Source: Stereum hirsutum FP-91666 SS1
Lineage: Eukaryota > Basidiomycota > Agaricomycetes > Russulales > Stereaceae
DNA: 64,000 bases
Assembly: GCF_000264905.1 (NCBI RefSeq)
Contig: NW_006763139.1
Location: 1,280,313-1,344,312 of the forward strand
Direction of reading: 5' to 3'
Shown: positions 46,185-57,930 of the stretch, in pieces
Numbering within the stretch: the stretch's first letter is position 1
Layout: the number at the start of each line of letters is the position of its first letter
The notes under the pieces: generated by a model
Seen by the model: only the letters and a program-made list of their open reading frames with translations
The model's database searches: none
What the model was told of the DNA's origin: nothing
Made by a program: the position numbers and the translations under genes

Positions 46185-47651
46185 ACGGAGTTTTTCAGCG
46201 ACATCGGTGGGGGCGAAAACCCCCCTCAAGCCGTCACGTTTCGAGCTCATTGCTTAGGAACAGCTACGCGACCTGCTCTAACCTGCACTCAAATATGTCC
46301 TTTCTGTATGCCTTGCTCGCATTTTGATGATATTATAATGTTGAAGTGACTGTTTATTTTGTTGGATAGGTTTTTGCGTAAAGCTATCCGAGATATCTAC
46401 TCCGGATAGTCAACCGACATGAAGAGTTCTACGCGTTGATCATGCTGTTCGTGGAACGGCATTATCTCAGGCAACATAGTTCGTCTGGTATAGCTTCTTT
46501 GTTTAAGTTGTGATTGCTCAGTGCTCACATCAATGTAGATGCCTCCTTCTCCGAGAACTTTTATGGCCTCAAACGCCGGCGCCGACCTTTGTTTGAGACC
46601 GAACGAACTAAAACAGCTGTAAGTGGGGTCTTTCCAGGGGAGAACCTACGAACAAGGGAGGTATGGCGCTCTCTACTCCTACTTGTAAGTCCCTGTGTAT
46701 CTTTCAGTATGGTGCGACATCGACGAAGCAGTCAAGAACGTGTAGGTAGGCCTGCCATACATTCGTGCCAAAGCGCAGGATTACTTCGAGGACCTTGGCG
46801 GAGGGATTGACTCAGATCTCATCGATGATGCGGGAGGACGGCAAATTCGTGCACTGATAGAAGAGGTATGTACCTATCGAAGGTCAACCACAGAACCTTC
46901 TCTGAATGAGGAACTGAGCTATTGAGCTACTGTTAGACCTGGCGAGGACGATGGAGAAGACTATACAAGAAGCTTTACCCATGGCTGAACATGGGCTTCG
47001 AACACTGGCTTCTCGTTTACAACGTCGCATATTTATTCGAAAAGACGCCATATTACCGACTGTGGTTATCCTGGATAGGCGTCGACCTCCGTCGACTCGG
47101 CATCGACGACTACGTAAGTCTACATCCAAGACATTCTTCGTCGCACTCATAGTCTTATCCTTCGCTTGACGTATAGCGCGCGGAGTCCCTCGCCGCTCAA
47201 AGGTCCTCGGCCACAACTCCTCCTCCTAAATCTCACCTCGACACTTTACGCCACATCTTTCGTAACTCTCCTCGATTCCTCCTCGATTACCTCAAGCTCC
47301 TCCTTCCCACCACAATCTTCTTCATCAAATTCCTCGAATGGTGGTATTCTCCCTCCTCCCCCGCCCGCTCCCTCATCCCCCGCCCGCTCGCTCACGCTCT
47401 CATCTTCTCCGCTCGGTCCATTCATCCCGCCACCCGCCCTCCTTCGACCGCATCCACAAGGACTGAAACTCGACGGACGAAAGTACGGCAAATGCCCAAT
47501 TTGCGGGGAAGGGATCAAGAATGCCACGGCATTGCCGAGCGGGTATGTGTTCTGCTATAGGTGCGCGTATGAGGAGGTCGAGAAAAGCGGTAGATGTCCG
47601 GTCACGCTGTTGCCGGCGAGGGTGTGGCAGCTGAGGAAGGTGCTTGTTTGA
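46185..47651 (+). pseudogene. PEX12 duplicate, inactivated
   Basis: Collinear with the intact PEX12 at 9,879-11,313. The start codon is changed to ACG (46,185-46,187), the C run in the fifteenth-codon region has six Cs instead of five (frameshift), and the CAG of LIAQEQL is TAG. The last exon still reads through the RING ([20 protein letters not shown]) and has a tandem 20-bp-scale duplication in its Pro/Ser stretch. The first exon is dead, so the copy is a recent pseudogene with little decay elsewhere. Confidence 0.9.
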
Positions 47652-47787
47652 CTTCGATCCGCTCACTTCGCGGTTTGTTTCGCGGTATACCACCTCTTGT
47701 GGCTTCGAGATTTATCGAGTCAACGTATTCTTGTACTCTTACTCTGTTTGATTTGTTCACCGTGTCCGTGCCCACGGTCTCTGTTCT

Positions 47788-48717
47788 CGCGAGTCTTCGG
47801 TAAGACCTGGCCTACTGCTCTCAAGAAGAGCCGGCCTCAGCCTCCGATGCCCAGGCTATCATGAAACTTGGTCTGCTTTCTGGTATTCATTGTTGTCTTA
47901 TCTCTCTCGAAATGTGTTTATGTATTCGGTCCTCTAGGCCTCTTCTCCCGACGTGTCCCTTATGTATTCCTTCTCCTAGATCCTATGCATTATGCCTCTG
48001 TATGTTGCTTTCCGGAAATTTCTCAATATATCACCGATATTTCTATGCTGTCTTGTCATATTAGCCGGGCGATCTAGCCGTGTGGCGACCTGTGTGCTCG
48101 ATTGTCGGGAAAGGTTGCACAGCTTCTTAAACGGGTCCGAATTAGGGCTAATATCAGGGGATGGATAATTTCAATGCTCGACCATTGCCAGGTTCCTTGT
48201 AAGGAAGCCTGGTTAAGGTCTTTGGGAGGAGGACATCGACGAACTACTTTCCCCCAAAAGCTATTATGTCTGGCAACTTTGTTTTGGTGGAGAGACGACA
48301 CGGGAGCGCAGTATGGTTTTTCGCACAGCACATAACTGATCAAGAGCCGCGATGAACATGGACTCGGAGGTCACTTGGATTCAGTGTGTCAAGCGTAAGA
48401 CAAAGTCTGCGACAGCCATACGAACTATCGAGGGGATGGATACCTCAATGGACGAGTCCCGTGCTTGACCAAGCAAAATATCGAGCATAACGCCTCTGAC
48501 GAAGAATATTCATAGCTGCGAAGCGACCGAAGAGGCTTCGTAGGCCTGAAGCGCGCGTTGTAGTGAGATAAAAGCACCACATTGATGTAAATGAATTTGC
48601 GGGAAATGCACAGGGTAAAAAGCAACGGCAGCAGAACCAAGATATTATCTGATCTGTATTGCGTGTGTCAACACTCCTCCTTGTCGTGTCATGCTGACCG
48701 TCACAGTAATGGTGGAG
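47788..48717. repeat. Flipped 3'-end segment of gene A (right arm)
   Basis: Same absolute orientation as 8,833-9,745 despite lying in the inverted arm. At its left edge cgcga..tcttcggtaag (natural gene A tail) now follows DNA that flanks the far side of the block in the left arm. At its right edge cacagta abuts the gene A body. A short filler (agaa on the minus strand) sits at the left junction. The original last about 23 codons of gene A are stranded on the opposite strand at 47,790-47,865. Confidence 0.87.
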
Positions 48718-51700
48718 CTTCATCAGCGCGACATCCTTGTGCTCCTTGAGTAAGTTCGGCTTCGGCGTCCCCGCGATGGCAAGAACAGGAATCATGTCGG
48801 GAACCTTCTTGAGCTCAGCAGCCATTTTTGCTTTTGACATCTTAGCTGGTGTATACCCTGGGCACCGTGCCTTTCTCATTTTTTTCCATTGCTTCTGAAT
48901 GTCCTGGCCGTATTGGGTCGTATGAACCCACGCCTCCTCCTGAGATACAAACCAAACGAAAGACATATACGAGGTTAGCAGATGCAAAATATCGAAGAGC
49001 AGCAATAGAATGAGTAAGCACCTTCTTGTCATATCGCTGGTGGAAGCGACTAGGTTCAAGGCTCTCGACGCCTTTTCTACACACGTCGCCCCTCACCCCA
49101 TCGGGGCTCACGCTGAGCTTGGCCTGTGTGACGAGATCAACTATCTTCCCTGTATTCTTATCCTGTATCGCGTTGTGCACGTCGGGACCTTCAAGCTTGT
49201 CAGGATAAATGATTGCTGCGCCCCCGGGAGTCTTGACGTAATTTAGGTAATCAATGGCCGTCTCTGTCTTGTAGGCGAGCTGGGGGCAAGGGCCCGATGT
49301 CGCCGAGACTGCCGACGCTACATACTTGCCAAGGTCCATGCGAACACTGACCAGACGGAATTCACGTTTTGCTAGGTGTGCGAACTTCGAGTCCTCGGCA
49401 ATTTCGAGAAGATCCTCCAATGGTGCAAAGTCCCCCAGCACATCCACGATGACCATTGGGATTTGGCGTTCGAAAGCTAAGCCTCTCGAGACGGGGTCGT
49501 CCAATGCCGACCAGTGTGATGACATATGGTCGAGCAGAGCCTGCCTGCAATGGATCCTCACCGCAGAAGACACCAACGGTTCGTCGAACCTTGCGATTCC
49601 TGTATCGGCATCGTCACCGTCATCGTAGATGAGCTTTCCTAAGATAGATTCGATAATTTTGCCTATTTCTTTGGTGACCGAAGTTCCAAATCCGCCCACC
49701 GTTTGGTGCAAGGTGATGGTATAGACAGCTTGCTTAACAGCTAGAAAATGCGGGTCCGATCAGCGTACTATTCCCATGACACTGGATAATGCTAAGGCAT
49801 CACTCACCGTCGGAGCAGCTATCGAAAGCATCCCAGTCAATGCGATGCACTACTACCCGTTCCATGATCTGCTCGACGTTATCCTCAAGCTCGGGTTCAG
49901 CGGACTCGAAATGTTCAGCATCCGTAGCAGTCCAACCTCTGGTCCAGAAGATGACGAGACGACTAAAAAGGCGATGAGGAGATCTCGTCCTCGTCTCGAG
50001 TATGAGCTCGATGAGCCACACTGTAAAGTCATAGCTGAAGGCGAAAGAAACGGCTGTGAGTGATATTTTCAGGAGGTATGGAAGACTGGAATGGCACATA
50101 CCGACCACGAAGCCAAGTCACTGCCCGTGTCAGAAAACTTTCGAAAGACTTTTTCGAGATACCGTTTTCGTCAACCCAGCCTTGAAGCTTGTTCCGTAAG
50201 AATTCCCGGTGTTCCTCCGAGTTACGAAAGCCACCTTCGATGGAAACCTCGACTGTTTTCCAGCCAAAGAGGGTCGCAGTAGGTTCGAGAGCGCGCCTCA
50301 TGGTGTCCGCCGATACGCCGCTCTGACTAGAGAAGACGCTGCTAGTGAAAATGCCCAACTTCATCCAGACAAGGAATATCTCAGTCAGAACTGAGCAAGG
50401 TTTGTCGGGGAGATCACGACAGCGGAAGTGAGAGGTGTTCCATAGAAGTAGGCCAAAGCTAGCCTCGTCCAGCAACAGAGGAAAAAATTTCAAGAACCTT
50501 GGGCATTTCGATGTAATTTGATGCCAGAAAAAACGAATGAGTCGGTGAAGTACTTCCGTAGACGCTTTTCGAAGCAGTGCGGAAACGCGCACGAAGATGT
50601 CCTTGAGGGGCCCAGCACGATCCGGGTCACATAACTCAGAGGCCACTTCAAACGCGGTCCAGTCATGCAGCCAGTCCTCCAGCGATATGTCGTCCGGCCT
50701 ACAGTCAAGAAAGGCATTGAAGACGAAGACTCGACTACAGGCTAATGTTAAGGCGATATGTTCCACCGCCTCCCTGTTGTCCTCTATTTGCTGGGGATCT
50801 TCGGCTATATCGCTAAATTTGGACTTGTTTTTCAGGATTTCCGTTATTGCTAACTGAAGGTCCTGGGAGCCGTAAATCGCGGAGCCGTTGGGGAATGTTT
50901 TGCGTAGGCCCCCCTCTTCCCGGAAAAGGGCGAATAGGAAGCCACCTGTCTCCGCAGCATGCTGTATGCAAGTTTTGCTCTTGCCTTGCCCCTGGTTTCC
51001 AGTCAGAATCCTAGCACTGTGGCGTAAGTAAACGTCAAATGATCTCAATCAGGGGCAACGTACGTGTTCTGGTGATAAACAGCAACACGCTTGACTTGCG
51101 CTGAAAGCTCTGCAGGGGGGGAGTCAAAATCATCCAGGGTCAGAGACGTCACGCGGCCATTGTCGACTCCAAAGCGTTGGGAGATGCGGTTGCCTCCACG
51201 AAGCGAATCGAACAAGGGTTTAAACTCAACCTCTAAAATGATTTTGAGCCACTTCATGACTACTGGGTACGCCTCCTTCTGTGGCGTAGCTGAGAATGAG
51301 GTTAGAATCAATGTCATACGGCAAAGAGACAGTATAACTCACTATTTTTGGCGAGAGGCACCAATTTGGATGGGGGAGTAGAAGCTGGAGGAAATAGTGT
51401 CAGTTTCACACAGCAAAGCAGCGAAGAATTTGACGTACGATAGGTTCGTGTCGGCGGTACAATAGGCCGATTCAGCCACACTTCTGCAGTTCAAATCAAT
51501 GAGAGTATCATTAAAGTGAATGTAACGAACTTGCCGTGGTGAGTGAGCTGATAGAAATATCGCGCCAACTCGGGTGGGGAGCGAGAGCCACCTAGTTCAT
51601 GCCGAAATGCATCGGTCAACTTTCCAAGATCTGGGTGCGAATGGAGAAGTTGAAGTGCGTGTCGTTCGTTTGTTGTATAGTGTAAAGCCCAAGCTGAGAA

Positions 51701-52777
51701 AAAATGGTGATAGTTTGCCCATTGCAAACGAAAGTCAGGATCTCTCGATTCTGAAGCAGTCAATAACTCTTGACACCGGGTTTCATGCTGCGTTTTTTGG
51801 GAAGGGGACAAGGCTTCCCACGGAGTGACGCTTGGGGAAGTAGATGGTGCTTCTGCAGTGGGGCCCGGCGTAACAGTGTGAGGAGGGAACATTGACGTAG
51901 AACTCGAGCGGAGCTGAGAAGATTGGCCGGGATTGGGTGAAGGAGAGCGAGCAGAATGTTCGAGCGTAGCTTCAACGAGTTCGAAATTATTGGCCGGTAT
52001 GGGGAGCCTTAGTATGTTATGGTCAACATCAGGGTGAGGTCGATTCGACCCGGAGTTCAGCTCAGTAGACAGGAGCCTATCACCGGCAATCTGTTCCCGA
52101 GTCAAAGCGAGCCCATGATCGGGAGAGTGAACTAGAGCGAGATTTTGGGTGCCAATACGTGAAGACCTTGCACTAGGCTGCAAATTAGTCAAAGATTGGG
52201 CTGCTACAACAGAGCCCGACTGGGCAGTCTCCGAGGAGAGCACAAGCAGCTTCCTGAGGTTGGGCTTCGTGGGAGGGATTGGGACTGGGACTGGATTAGG
52301 AGCTAGGATGGAAACGGTACTTGCTGCGATGCTCCTTCTGACGCGTTCTCTTGTATTCCTCAGCGAATAACGGTTCTGGCTGGTTGTCGCAGGCCTTGTC
52401 GAGGAACAAGTCTGACGTTTCGGCGGTGGGGAGGTTAGATGGCGCTGGTGATGCCGCTTTGCTTTTGGTTCAACTTCAGAAACATCAGCGTCCACAGCGG
52501 TGCGCTGACGCTTCCTGAGGTTGGGCTTCGTAGGAGGGATTGGGATTGGGACTGGATTGGGAGCTGGGATGGGAACGGTACTTGCTGCGATGGTTCTTCT
52601 GGTGCGCTCTATGGTATTCCTTAGCGAGTAACGGTTCTGGCTGGTTGTAGGCCTTGTCGAGAAACGAGTCTGACGTTTCGGCGGTGGGGATGTTAGATGG
52701 CGTTGGTGGTGACGCTTTGCTGGCGGTTCTGCTGGGATGTTGACGTCGACATTGTCGCGTCGACGTTTCCCTAACAT
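48445..52777 (-). CDS. Gene A, right copy: swapped N-terminus and new C-terminal tail
   Basis: All exons of the left gene A are present and open: the long first exon to a GC donor at 51,534, then the small exons, the NTPase exon (50,110-51,005 region, TGNQGQGKS), and the nuclease exon (48,842-49,711, with GPDVHNAIQDKNTGKI and VTQAK). The NTPase exon matches the left copy at roughly 90% of residues by eye. The N-terminus now comes from the gene B side: MLGKRRRDNVDVNIP and repeats R1 and R2, joined in frame at ...NLRK|LLVLSS. The 3' inversion replaces the natural tail after ALMKLHH with about 90 unrelated residues. An upstream in-frame ATG at 52,978 would add 67 residues, but that part looks like promoter sequence. 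Confidence 0.72.
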
Positions 52778-53451
52778 ACAGTTCTGGATCGGCCGGAGCG
52801 CATACATGGCGAGGGTATTGGATTGTGCAATCCTCAAAGGAGGTATGTCGCGGAACGCACAAGTCGCAAGTCGTGGATGAAAGGAGCGAGCGCGGCCCGG
52901 CATGGCCCGGCGCGCCGGGTGTTGTGTCTTGTTTGCTTTGGACACCATCTCACGCGTCGGTTGCGCGTCGGCTAACACCTCCCGAACTTCTTCCTTTCCC
53001 TACTTTGCAGCGACACAGGGCAATCCCAACCTCCACCACCCATATAGCCTTTCCGCTGCTTCCTACTTTCTTTCCCTCTACCACCATCCTATCCTCCCGG
53101 TGAGTATTCTCATGCTTTACCTGGTTCTTTCTGACGACGGTTCTCTAGTCTTCTCGAGACACATCAGTAACTCACCGTGAGTTGCCCTATACCGAAAGGA
53201 CCATGGCCCGCAAGCGAAAGAAGTCAAACCCAGATGCTGCAGACACATCGGACGGCCGCGATGGCCTTCCACTGGCAGGGCCCTCGCCTCCTGAGCCTAT
53301 TCATGCTTCCGGCTCGAGCAGAACTCTCCGTCCTCGGAAGCCCTCCCGGCCAAGCCCTCATATACCGGTGTCTCTCCCTCGACAGCGTGTGCCTGTAGAA
53401 GATCGTCTCCCTGAGCCCCACGTAAAGCGCGCTCGTCTCGGTGCTCACGAC
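52249..53451. repeat. Divergent promoter / N-terminal cassette, flipped in right arm
   Basis: 1,203 bp holding R2, R1, the MLGKRRRD start, the promoter, and the MARKRKKSN... first exon part. In this arm the R1/R2 side feeds gene A and the MARKRKK side feeds gene B, the reverse of the left arm. Junctions: gene A at 52,248/52,249 with no filler, gene B at 53,451 with a 4-nt filler (aaaa) before gtcagcgcacc at 53,456. Both joins keep frame (RK|LLVL and HDK|SQRT). No long inverted repeat is visible at the two ends. Confidence 0.9.
52778..53202. promoter_or_regulatory. Divergent promoter of genes A and B, right arm
   Basis: 425 bp between the two preferred start codons. It has a CT-rich stretch at 52,985-53,095, CATATAGCC at about 53,040, and a likely 5' UTR intron (gtgagtattc at about 53,100 to ctctag at about 53,148) on the plus side. 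It is nearly identical to the left-arm copy, but the side drives the other gene. Confidence 0.55.
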
Positions 53452-55214
53452 AAAAGTCAGCGCACCGCTGTGGACGCTGATGTTTCCGAAGTTGAACCCA
53501 AGGCAAAGCGGCATCACCAACGGCATCTGACCTCTCGACCGACGAAGCGCATAGCCCGTAACTCGACAAAGCCAGCTGTTCCCATCCAGACCCGTTACTC
53601 GCTCAGGATGACCCCAGATCGGATCCGTAGAAGCCTTGCAACATCGAGGCCCTCAGTTTTCGTCGAGCCCACCGCCTCTGTTCCCGTCCAACATCCAATC
53701 CCTGCTCGCAGTCCAACCCCTACCGCGGCTCTCATCCTAGCTAGCGCTCAGGCTCCACCAGCTGTCGTCTCCACGCCACCTTCTGACCCAGTCGCTGCAC
53801 GTTCAATCCTGGCCTACACACGTTCTCGCATTCAAGCACATCCAGTCCCCATCCGGATCACGCAGATTCTCAACCCTACTCCGGCTCCTATCTCAGCTCC
53901 TACTTCATCACCTAGTATCCCGATCTGTCCCTCAATACCTATCCCCTCTCGTCCTCCATTTGACATATCGATCCCGATCACAACATACGTACCCACGCAT
54001 CTCGCTTGGAATGAACTTCCCGAATCCGAGCAAGCCCGTTTGTCTGCTCAGTACGACGATACAATCAATCGAGTGTGGACGGTATACCGCCTCTTCCGTG
54101 GGGCTGGTTTCGATAACTACGCTCGAGCACTGGGGTTAGCGGCCTGTGATGTACCCGACGGTAGAGTGAAGGGGATTACGCTGAGGACATACCCAGAGCT
54201 TGCAGACATCATGATCAAATTTCGCGTAGATCACAACCTCTATGAGTTTTGTCATCATCGTGAGTGCAGCCCCCCTATCAGTACTATTCACAAGACTTAT
54301 CAAAGAATGCTAGCTGCATTCCAAAATGTGTTAGATGCACCAATCGACGAAGCCATGTCCAAAGTAGAATCCCTGTTCACCCCGTCATCAATTCTGCATC
54401 CTTCGTCTCACCGACCGCCAATCTCACTGATTCCCACCGGTTCACTCGCTATTGATTCCCTTGCGCATCCTTACTTCTGGGACCGCGATCGCGTACGGCG
54501 TAGCTTTGTGGAACGAAGGTGCGCAACGTTGACTCCTATCCATCGTCCAATCATCTCATTCACTCGTGATCATTTACAAGACCTCAGAATGATGTGGCTC
54601 CCCTTCCGCGGACTCCAGAGCTCGTGCTCGGGATCAGCGCATACTGGGGTCTATACTTCGCATATTCGCCAAACAAGACAGCAGAGGAAGCTCGTAAGAG
54701 CAAGCTTTCCCAGGATTTGATCCTGGCGATTGAAGACCTTTCTACCGTTGTGGACGCTGCGTCTCACAGCCCTGAAGCCACATCGTGCCGCGCCGCTATG
54801 GCCGAACGCTGCTTCTATGCTCTCTACTTAAGTCGCGTTGTCGTTCTCTCAAGGTTCTTGGATTGTCTCCCTCGAGATTTACATGTGCGGTACGCGCGTG
54901 CGGAATGGGCTTCATTTCAGCATAGCCCGCCATGCACTATAGAGGGCGATGACATATTCTCAGTAGTTTATCGGCACATAATGAGGGCCCAATGTTCCAC
55001 TGTCGATTTGAAGCGGACGGCTGAAGCTCGCTTTGACTCCCTGCATTGGAAGAATCAACAACACTTTGATGACGAATACGGCACCCTACCATTCTATATT
55101 GTGGTCGATGAGATTGAAGCAGCCGTTCCTCAAACCATATCGAGTGGTCGCCGTCCGGCCTGCTCTCGTCTTGGCATCAACACACTGTTCTATGGATTTG
55201 ATCAACCTCCGTGA
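53203..55214 (+). CDS. Gene B, right copy, with gene-A-type N-terminus
   Basis: The start ATG has good Kozak context (ggaccATGG). The first 83 codons (MARKRKKSNPDAADTSD... to RLGAHD) are those of the left gene A. They are followed in frame by repeat R3 (QRTAVDADVSEVEPKAKRHH), the linker, the shared domain (LAWNELPESEQARLSAQYDD ... YEFCHH) and then the B body. Exon 2 ends at 54,518 (gaacgaag|gtgcgc), and exon 3 runs from 54,581 (RPQNDVAPLPRTPELVLG) to the stop at 55,212-55,214, ending GINTLFYGFDQPP. About 630 residues, open throughout and very close to the left copy. The exon 1-2 boundary near 54,260-54,310 is not certain. Confidence 0.75.
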
Positions 55215-56480
55215 TGTTCTTCGTACGTGCACTCTTTCTTCTGCCTTGTTTCACGTTTCCTTACATACTCTTCTACAGAAACTTACGGACGTTATGCATC
55301 AACACCAGTTACACGGCCATATCCTGGCACAGTCCATCTACAGCAATCGGCCAGTGTCCGAGTCCACCGAGTCCAGCATCTTGGCTTCCATCAACACACT
55401 GTTCTATGGATTTAAATGACCTCCGTGAGGTTCTTCGTACGTGCACGCCGTCTTCCTTCCGCCTTGTTTTGCATCCCTCACACTTTGTTCTACAGAAACT
55501 TACGGACGCGATGTATCGGTACCAGCTACATGACCATATCCTGGCACAGTCCATCTACAGCGATCGGCTAGTGTCCAGCGTGCTGGTTTTCATCACCTAT
55601 GGTTCATGTACCTGTACTCGTGCATCTTATACGTTTTCCCCGTCTTCATCCGCAGCCTCTCGTTTTCGTGCTGATAACAGCTCCATGACCATGTCCTGGC
55701 ATAGTCCATCTACAGCGATCGGCTAGTGTCCAGCGTGGTCCTTTGCATTACTTGTGGTCCATGCACGTTCCCTCATCTTCGAACCGTTGTTTTTGTTGTC
55801 CCCTTTGCATCATTTGTGCTCCCTTGCCTTTGATATCGTCTCGTGGTTTCTATTTTCCTTCGTGGCGGTGATTTTAGCTACATAACCATGTCTTGGCTCA
55901 GTCCATCTACAGAGATCGGCTAGTGTCCAGCGCGGTTCAACAACCCTGCGGTTACAAGTAGTTTGATTCCGTCTTTCTCTGTTTCTCGACCGTTTGATCT
56001 CCCTCTTTTTCGCTTTCATTTATGTCTCGCGGATTGTGCCTGTATCTTGCTTCGTGTTCATGTATTTTGTTCCTGCAGCTCTGCTTCATGATGTTGTTGT
56101 TCGTTCGTTTACGTCTCGCGGATTGTGCCTGTAACTTCTTTTCTGTTCATGTATTTTGTACCCGCAATCCTGTTTCGTGATGTCGTTAATCTTTCGTTTA
56201 TGTCTCGCGGACTGTGTCTGTATCTCGCTTTGTGTTCATGTATTCCATTCCCGCGATTTTGCCTCTCGATGTCGTTGATCTTTCCTTTGGTCTGTCTTTT
56301 GTGTGCAACATGAGCAAGCACACATCGTTCGCGCGTCTTCCGACGTTCGCTGTGTTCAGATTCGTCAGAAGCTGCCACCCCGTAGCTCTTCGTTCACTCC
56401 AGGACAATAGAACGCCTCAGAATATCAACGACACTGTAATGATTGCAGGAAGGCCCAGCAACAGACGGCACTGAACTCAA
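55215..56480 (+). repeat. Gene B 3'-end tandem copies and 90-bp array (right arm)
   Basis: Mirror image of 960-2,260. Four units with CAGTCCATCTACAG at about 55,331, 55,551, 55,709 and 55,903, each preceded by intron-like gtacgtgca...ctacag in the first units. Then comes the 90-bp array (tttatgtctcgcgga...ttcatgtatt) at about 56,020-56,300. Copy number is the same in both arms. Confidence 0.75.
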
Positions 56481-57084
56481 GACAACGCAGTTGCGAGCAT
56501 TAGAGTCGTCGTAACTGACGACAGGCCTTCGATCGAGTCGCATCAGTCGAACCGAACGGACGACAGCGAGTCAAGAGCCCCCGGAGTTATTCACCCGCGA
56601 CTCTCACTTAGACTAAGTAAGTATGGTGTTCGCTCTGTTCGAGGCTCCAAGATCGCCTTCTTTCTGCTCGCCCGCTCGTAAAACGAAAACTGTGATGATA
56701 GACTGAGTACTGACGGGATGTGCGAACGTAACAGTAAGTGAATCAAGCCTCCAGGCGGAAATGCATCGTGGCACCGTCGACCTATCGTGGGGAAGGGAGG
56801 GCCAACTCGATGTGGACGTTTACCAAGAACGAATGTATTAGAAATCAAAAGCCGGGCGTCAACTGAGTACTCGGAGGTATACTTCGTGGACGGTAAAGTG
56901 AAGCAGGCACAAAGACCGATGATCATTCAAGATAGATTTTACAACGTGCAGTTAGGGGTTTTCATAGCTGAGAAAAGATTAAAAGATGTAATAGTTGAAC
57001 CCATCGCGCAGAGATCTATTCGCACCGAAAGCAAGTTGTCAGTGACACGGCAACACACAGAAGGAACGCCGCCAAAGACTCACC
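56481..57084. other. Intergenic remnant sequence in right arm
   Basis: Inverted counterpart of about 390-960, with small indels, including a palindromic acttagactaagt at about 56,606. No gene. Confidence 0.55.
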
Positions 57085-57930
57085 TCTGCATAATCAAGAG
57101 ATCGTACGAGAAATGCACGATGCGATGGTCCTCGATCTCCCATGCCACCCCGAGACACGGACCTCCAGCCACTCGTCGATCCTTGTTTTTCTCCGGGGTG
57201 CCGACACGCCCAACCCGCGCGTTTATACATATTCGAAAGGTTCATCTCCTTCCGTTTATCGACCGCCAATTCGTCTCGGAACATTCGGTCGTGCGCAGCG
57301 CGGAGGGCGTCAGCTTGACGATCTCGCCGTTGTACGCCCTCACGCCCTCGAAGAGCTCCTCGGTGGGCATTAAGGTGCAGTAGTAGTACGCGACTGGGAG
57401 GATGATCAGGACGGATTGTTTCTCCGCGACGTTGGCGGCCCGGAAGAGTTCTACCTTGTATGAGTCTGAATGGGTGTCTAAGTACGGGCTTGTAGTCCTC
57501 GAGTTTCGATGGGAAGCGGGAGGCGAGTCGGTGGATGGCATCATGGCAGATGATGTCGATCGTGTATTTGTCGGACCCGTCGAGTAGCTGTGGGGAATCG
57601 TGTAATTACGACGGGGATGACCGCACTTCGGAGAAATAAGGAAGTGTGCGTACCAGAGAGATGATCTGTATCTCGACCTCATGAGACTCGTATGTACCTG
57701 GAGGACAACAAGGGCCGACGACATGGACAAGACCCCAATCAATTCGCGCGCGAGAGAAAGCAGAGTCGACTCAGTTCTTGTTAAGCAAAGCCTTTAACAT
57801 ATACAACATCTCCGCCGACCACTCCTCCAAACGCACAACCTCACACCCTTCCACGCGCTCCTTCGTATTCGACGAAAACAACACATGATTGGGCACCTTG
57901 TGTCGCTTGGAGGGCCGTGCATTGTTATTG
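57085..57930 (-). pseudogene. BTB/POZ-type gene, broken right copy
   Basis: The minus strand shows a BTB-like start (HKVPNHVLFSSNTKERVEGC, EEWSAEMLYMLKALLNK), then a stop (TGA at about 57,775), a shifted frame with VELFRAANVAEKQSVLIILP and YCTLMPTEELFEGVRAYNGE, and the LAVDKRKEMNLSNMYKRAGW segment that matches the left-edge gene. About 190 bp coding the Cys-rich end is deleted between ctcttgatt and atgcagaggtgag. Some of the apparent breaks in the N-terminal half could be introns; the C-terminal deletion is certain by comparison. Confidence 0.65.

Larger units (their letters stand above)
46062..57278. repeat. Right arm of large inverted duplication
   Basis: Inverted counterpart of 1-11,445, 11.2 kb long. 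It carries PEX12 (pseudogene), gene A, the promoter cassette, gene B with its 3' repeats, and a deleted BTB gene. The BTB match continues to about 57,930, beyond what the left window edge allows to be compared. Two internal blocks (47,788-48,717 and 52,249-53,451) are flipped relative to the arm. It is inserted between two direct copies of the WDR89-like locus. Confidence 0.93.

Noticed and set aside
52778..52978. Upstream start for right gene A at 52,978 (MLADAQPTREM...)
   Set aside because: The extra 67 codons lie in what is probably promoter/5' UTR sequence; the MLGKRRRD start at 52,777 leads directly into the repeats. The alternative is kept only as a note.
46062..57278. Arms as a terminal-inverted-repeat giant transposon (Starship-like or similar)
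   Set aside because: No tyrosine recombinase, DDE transposase, helicase or reverse transcriptase is visible in either arm or in the spacer, and the arms carry ordinary genes such as PEX12.
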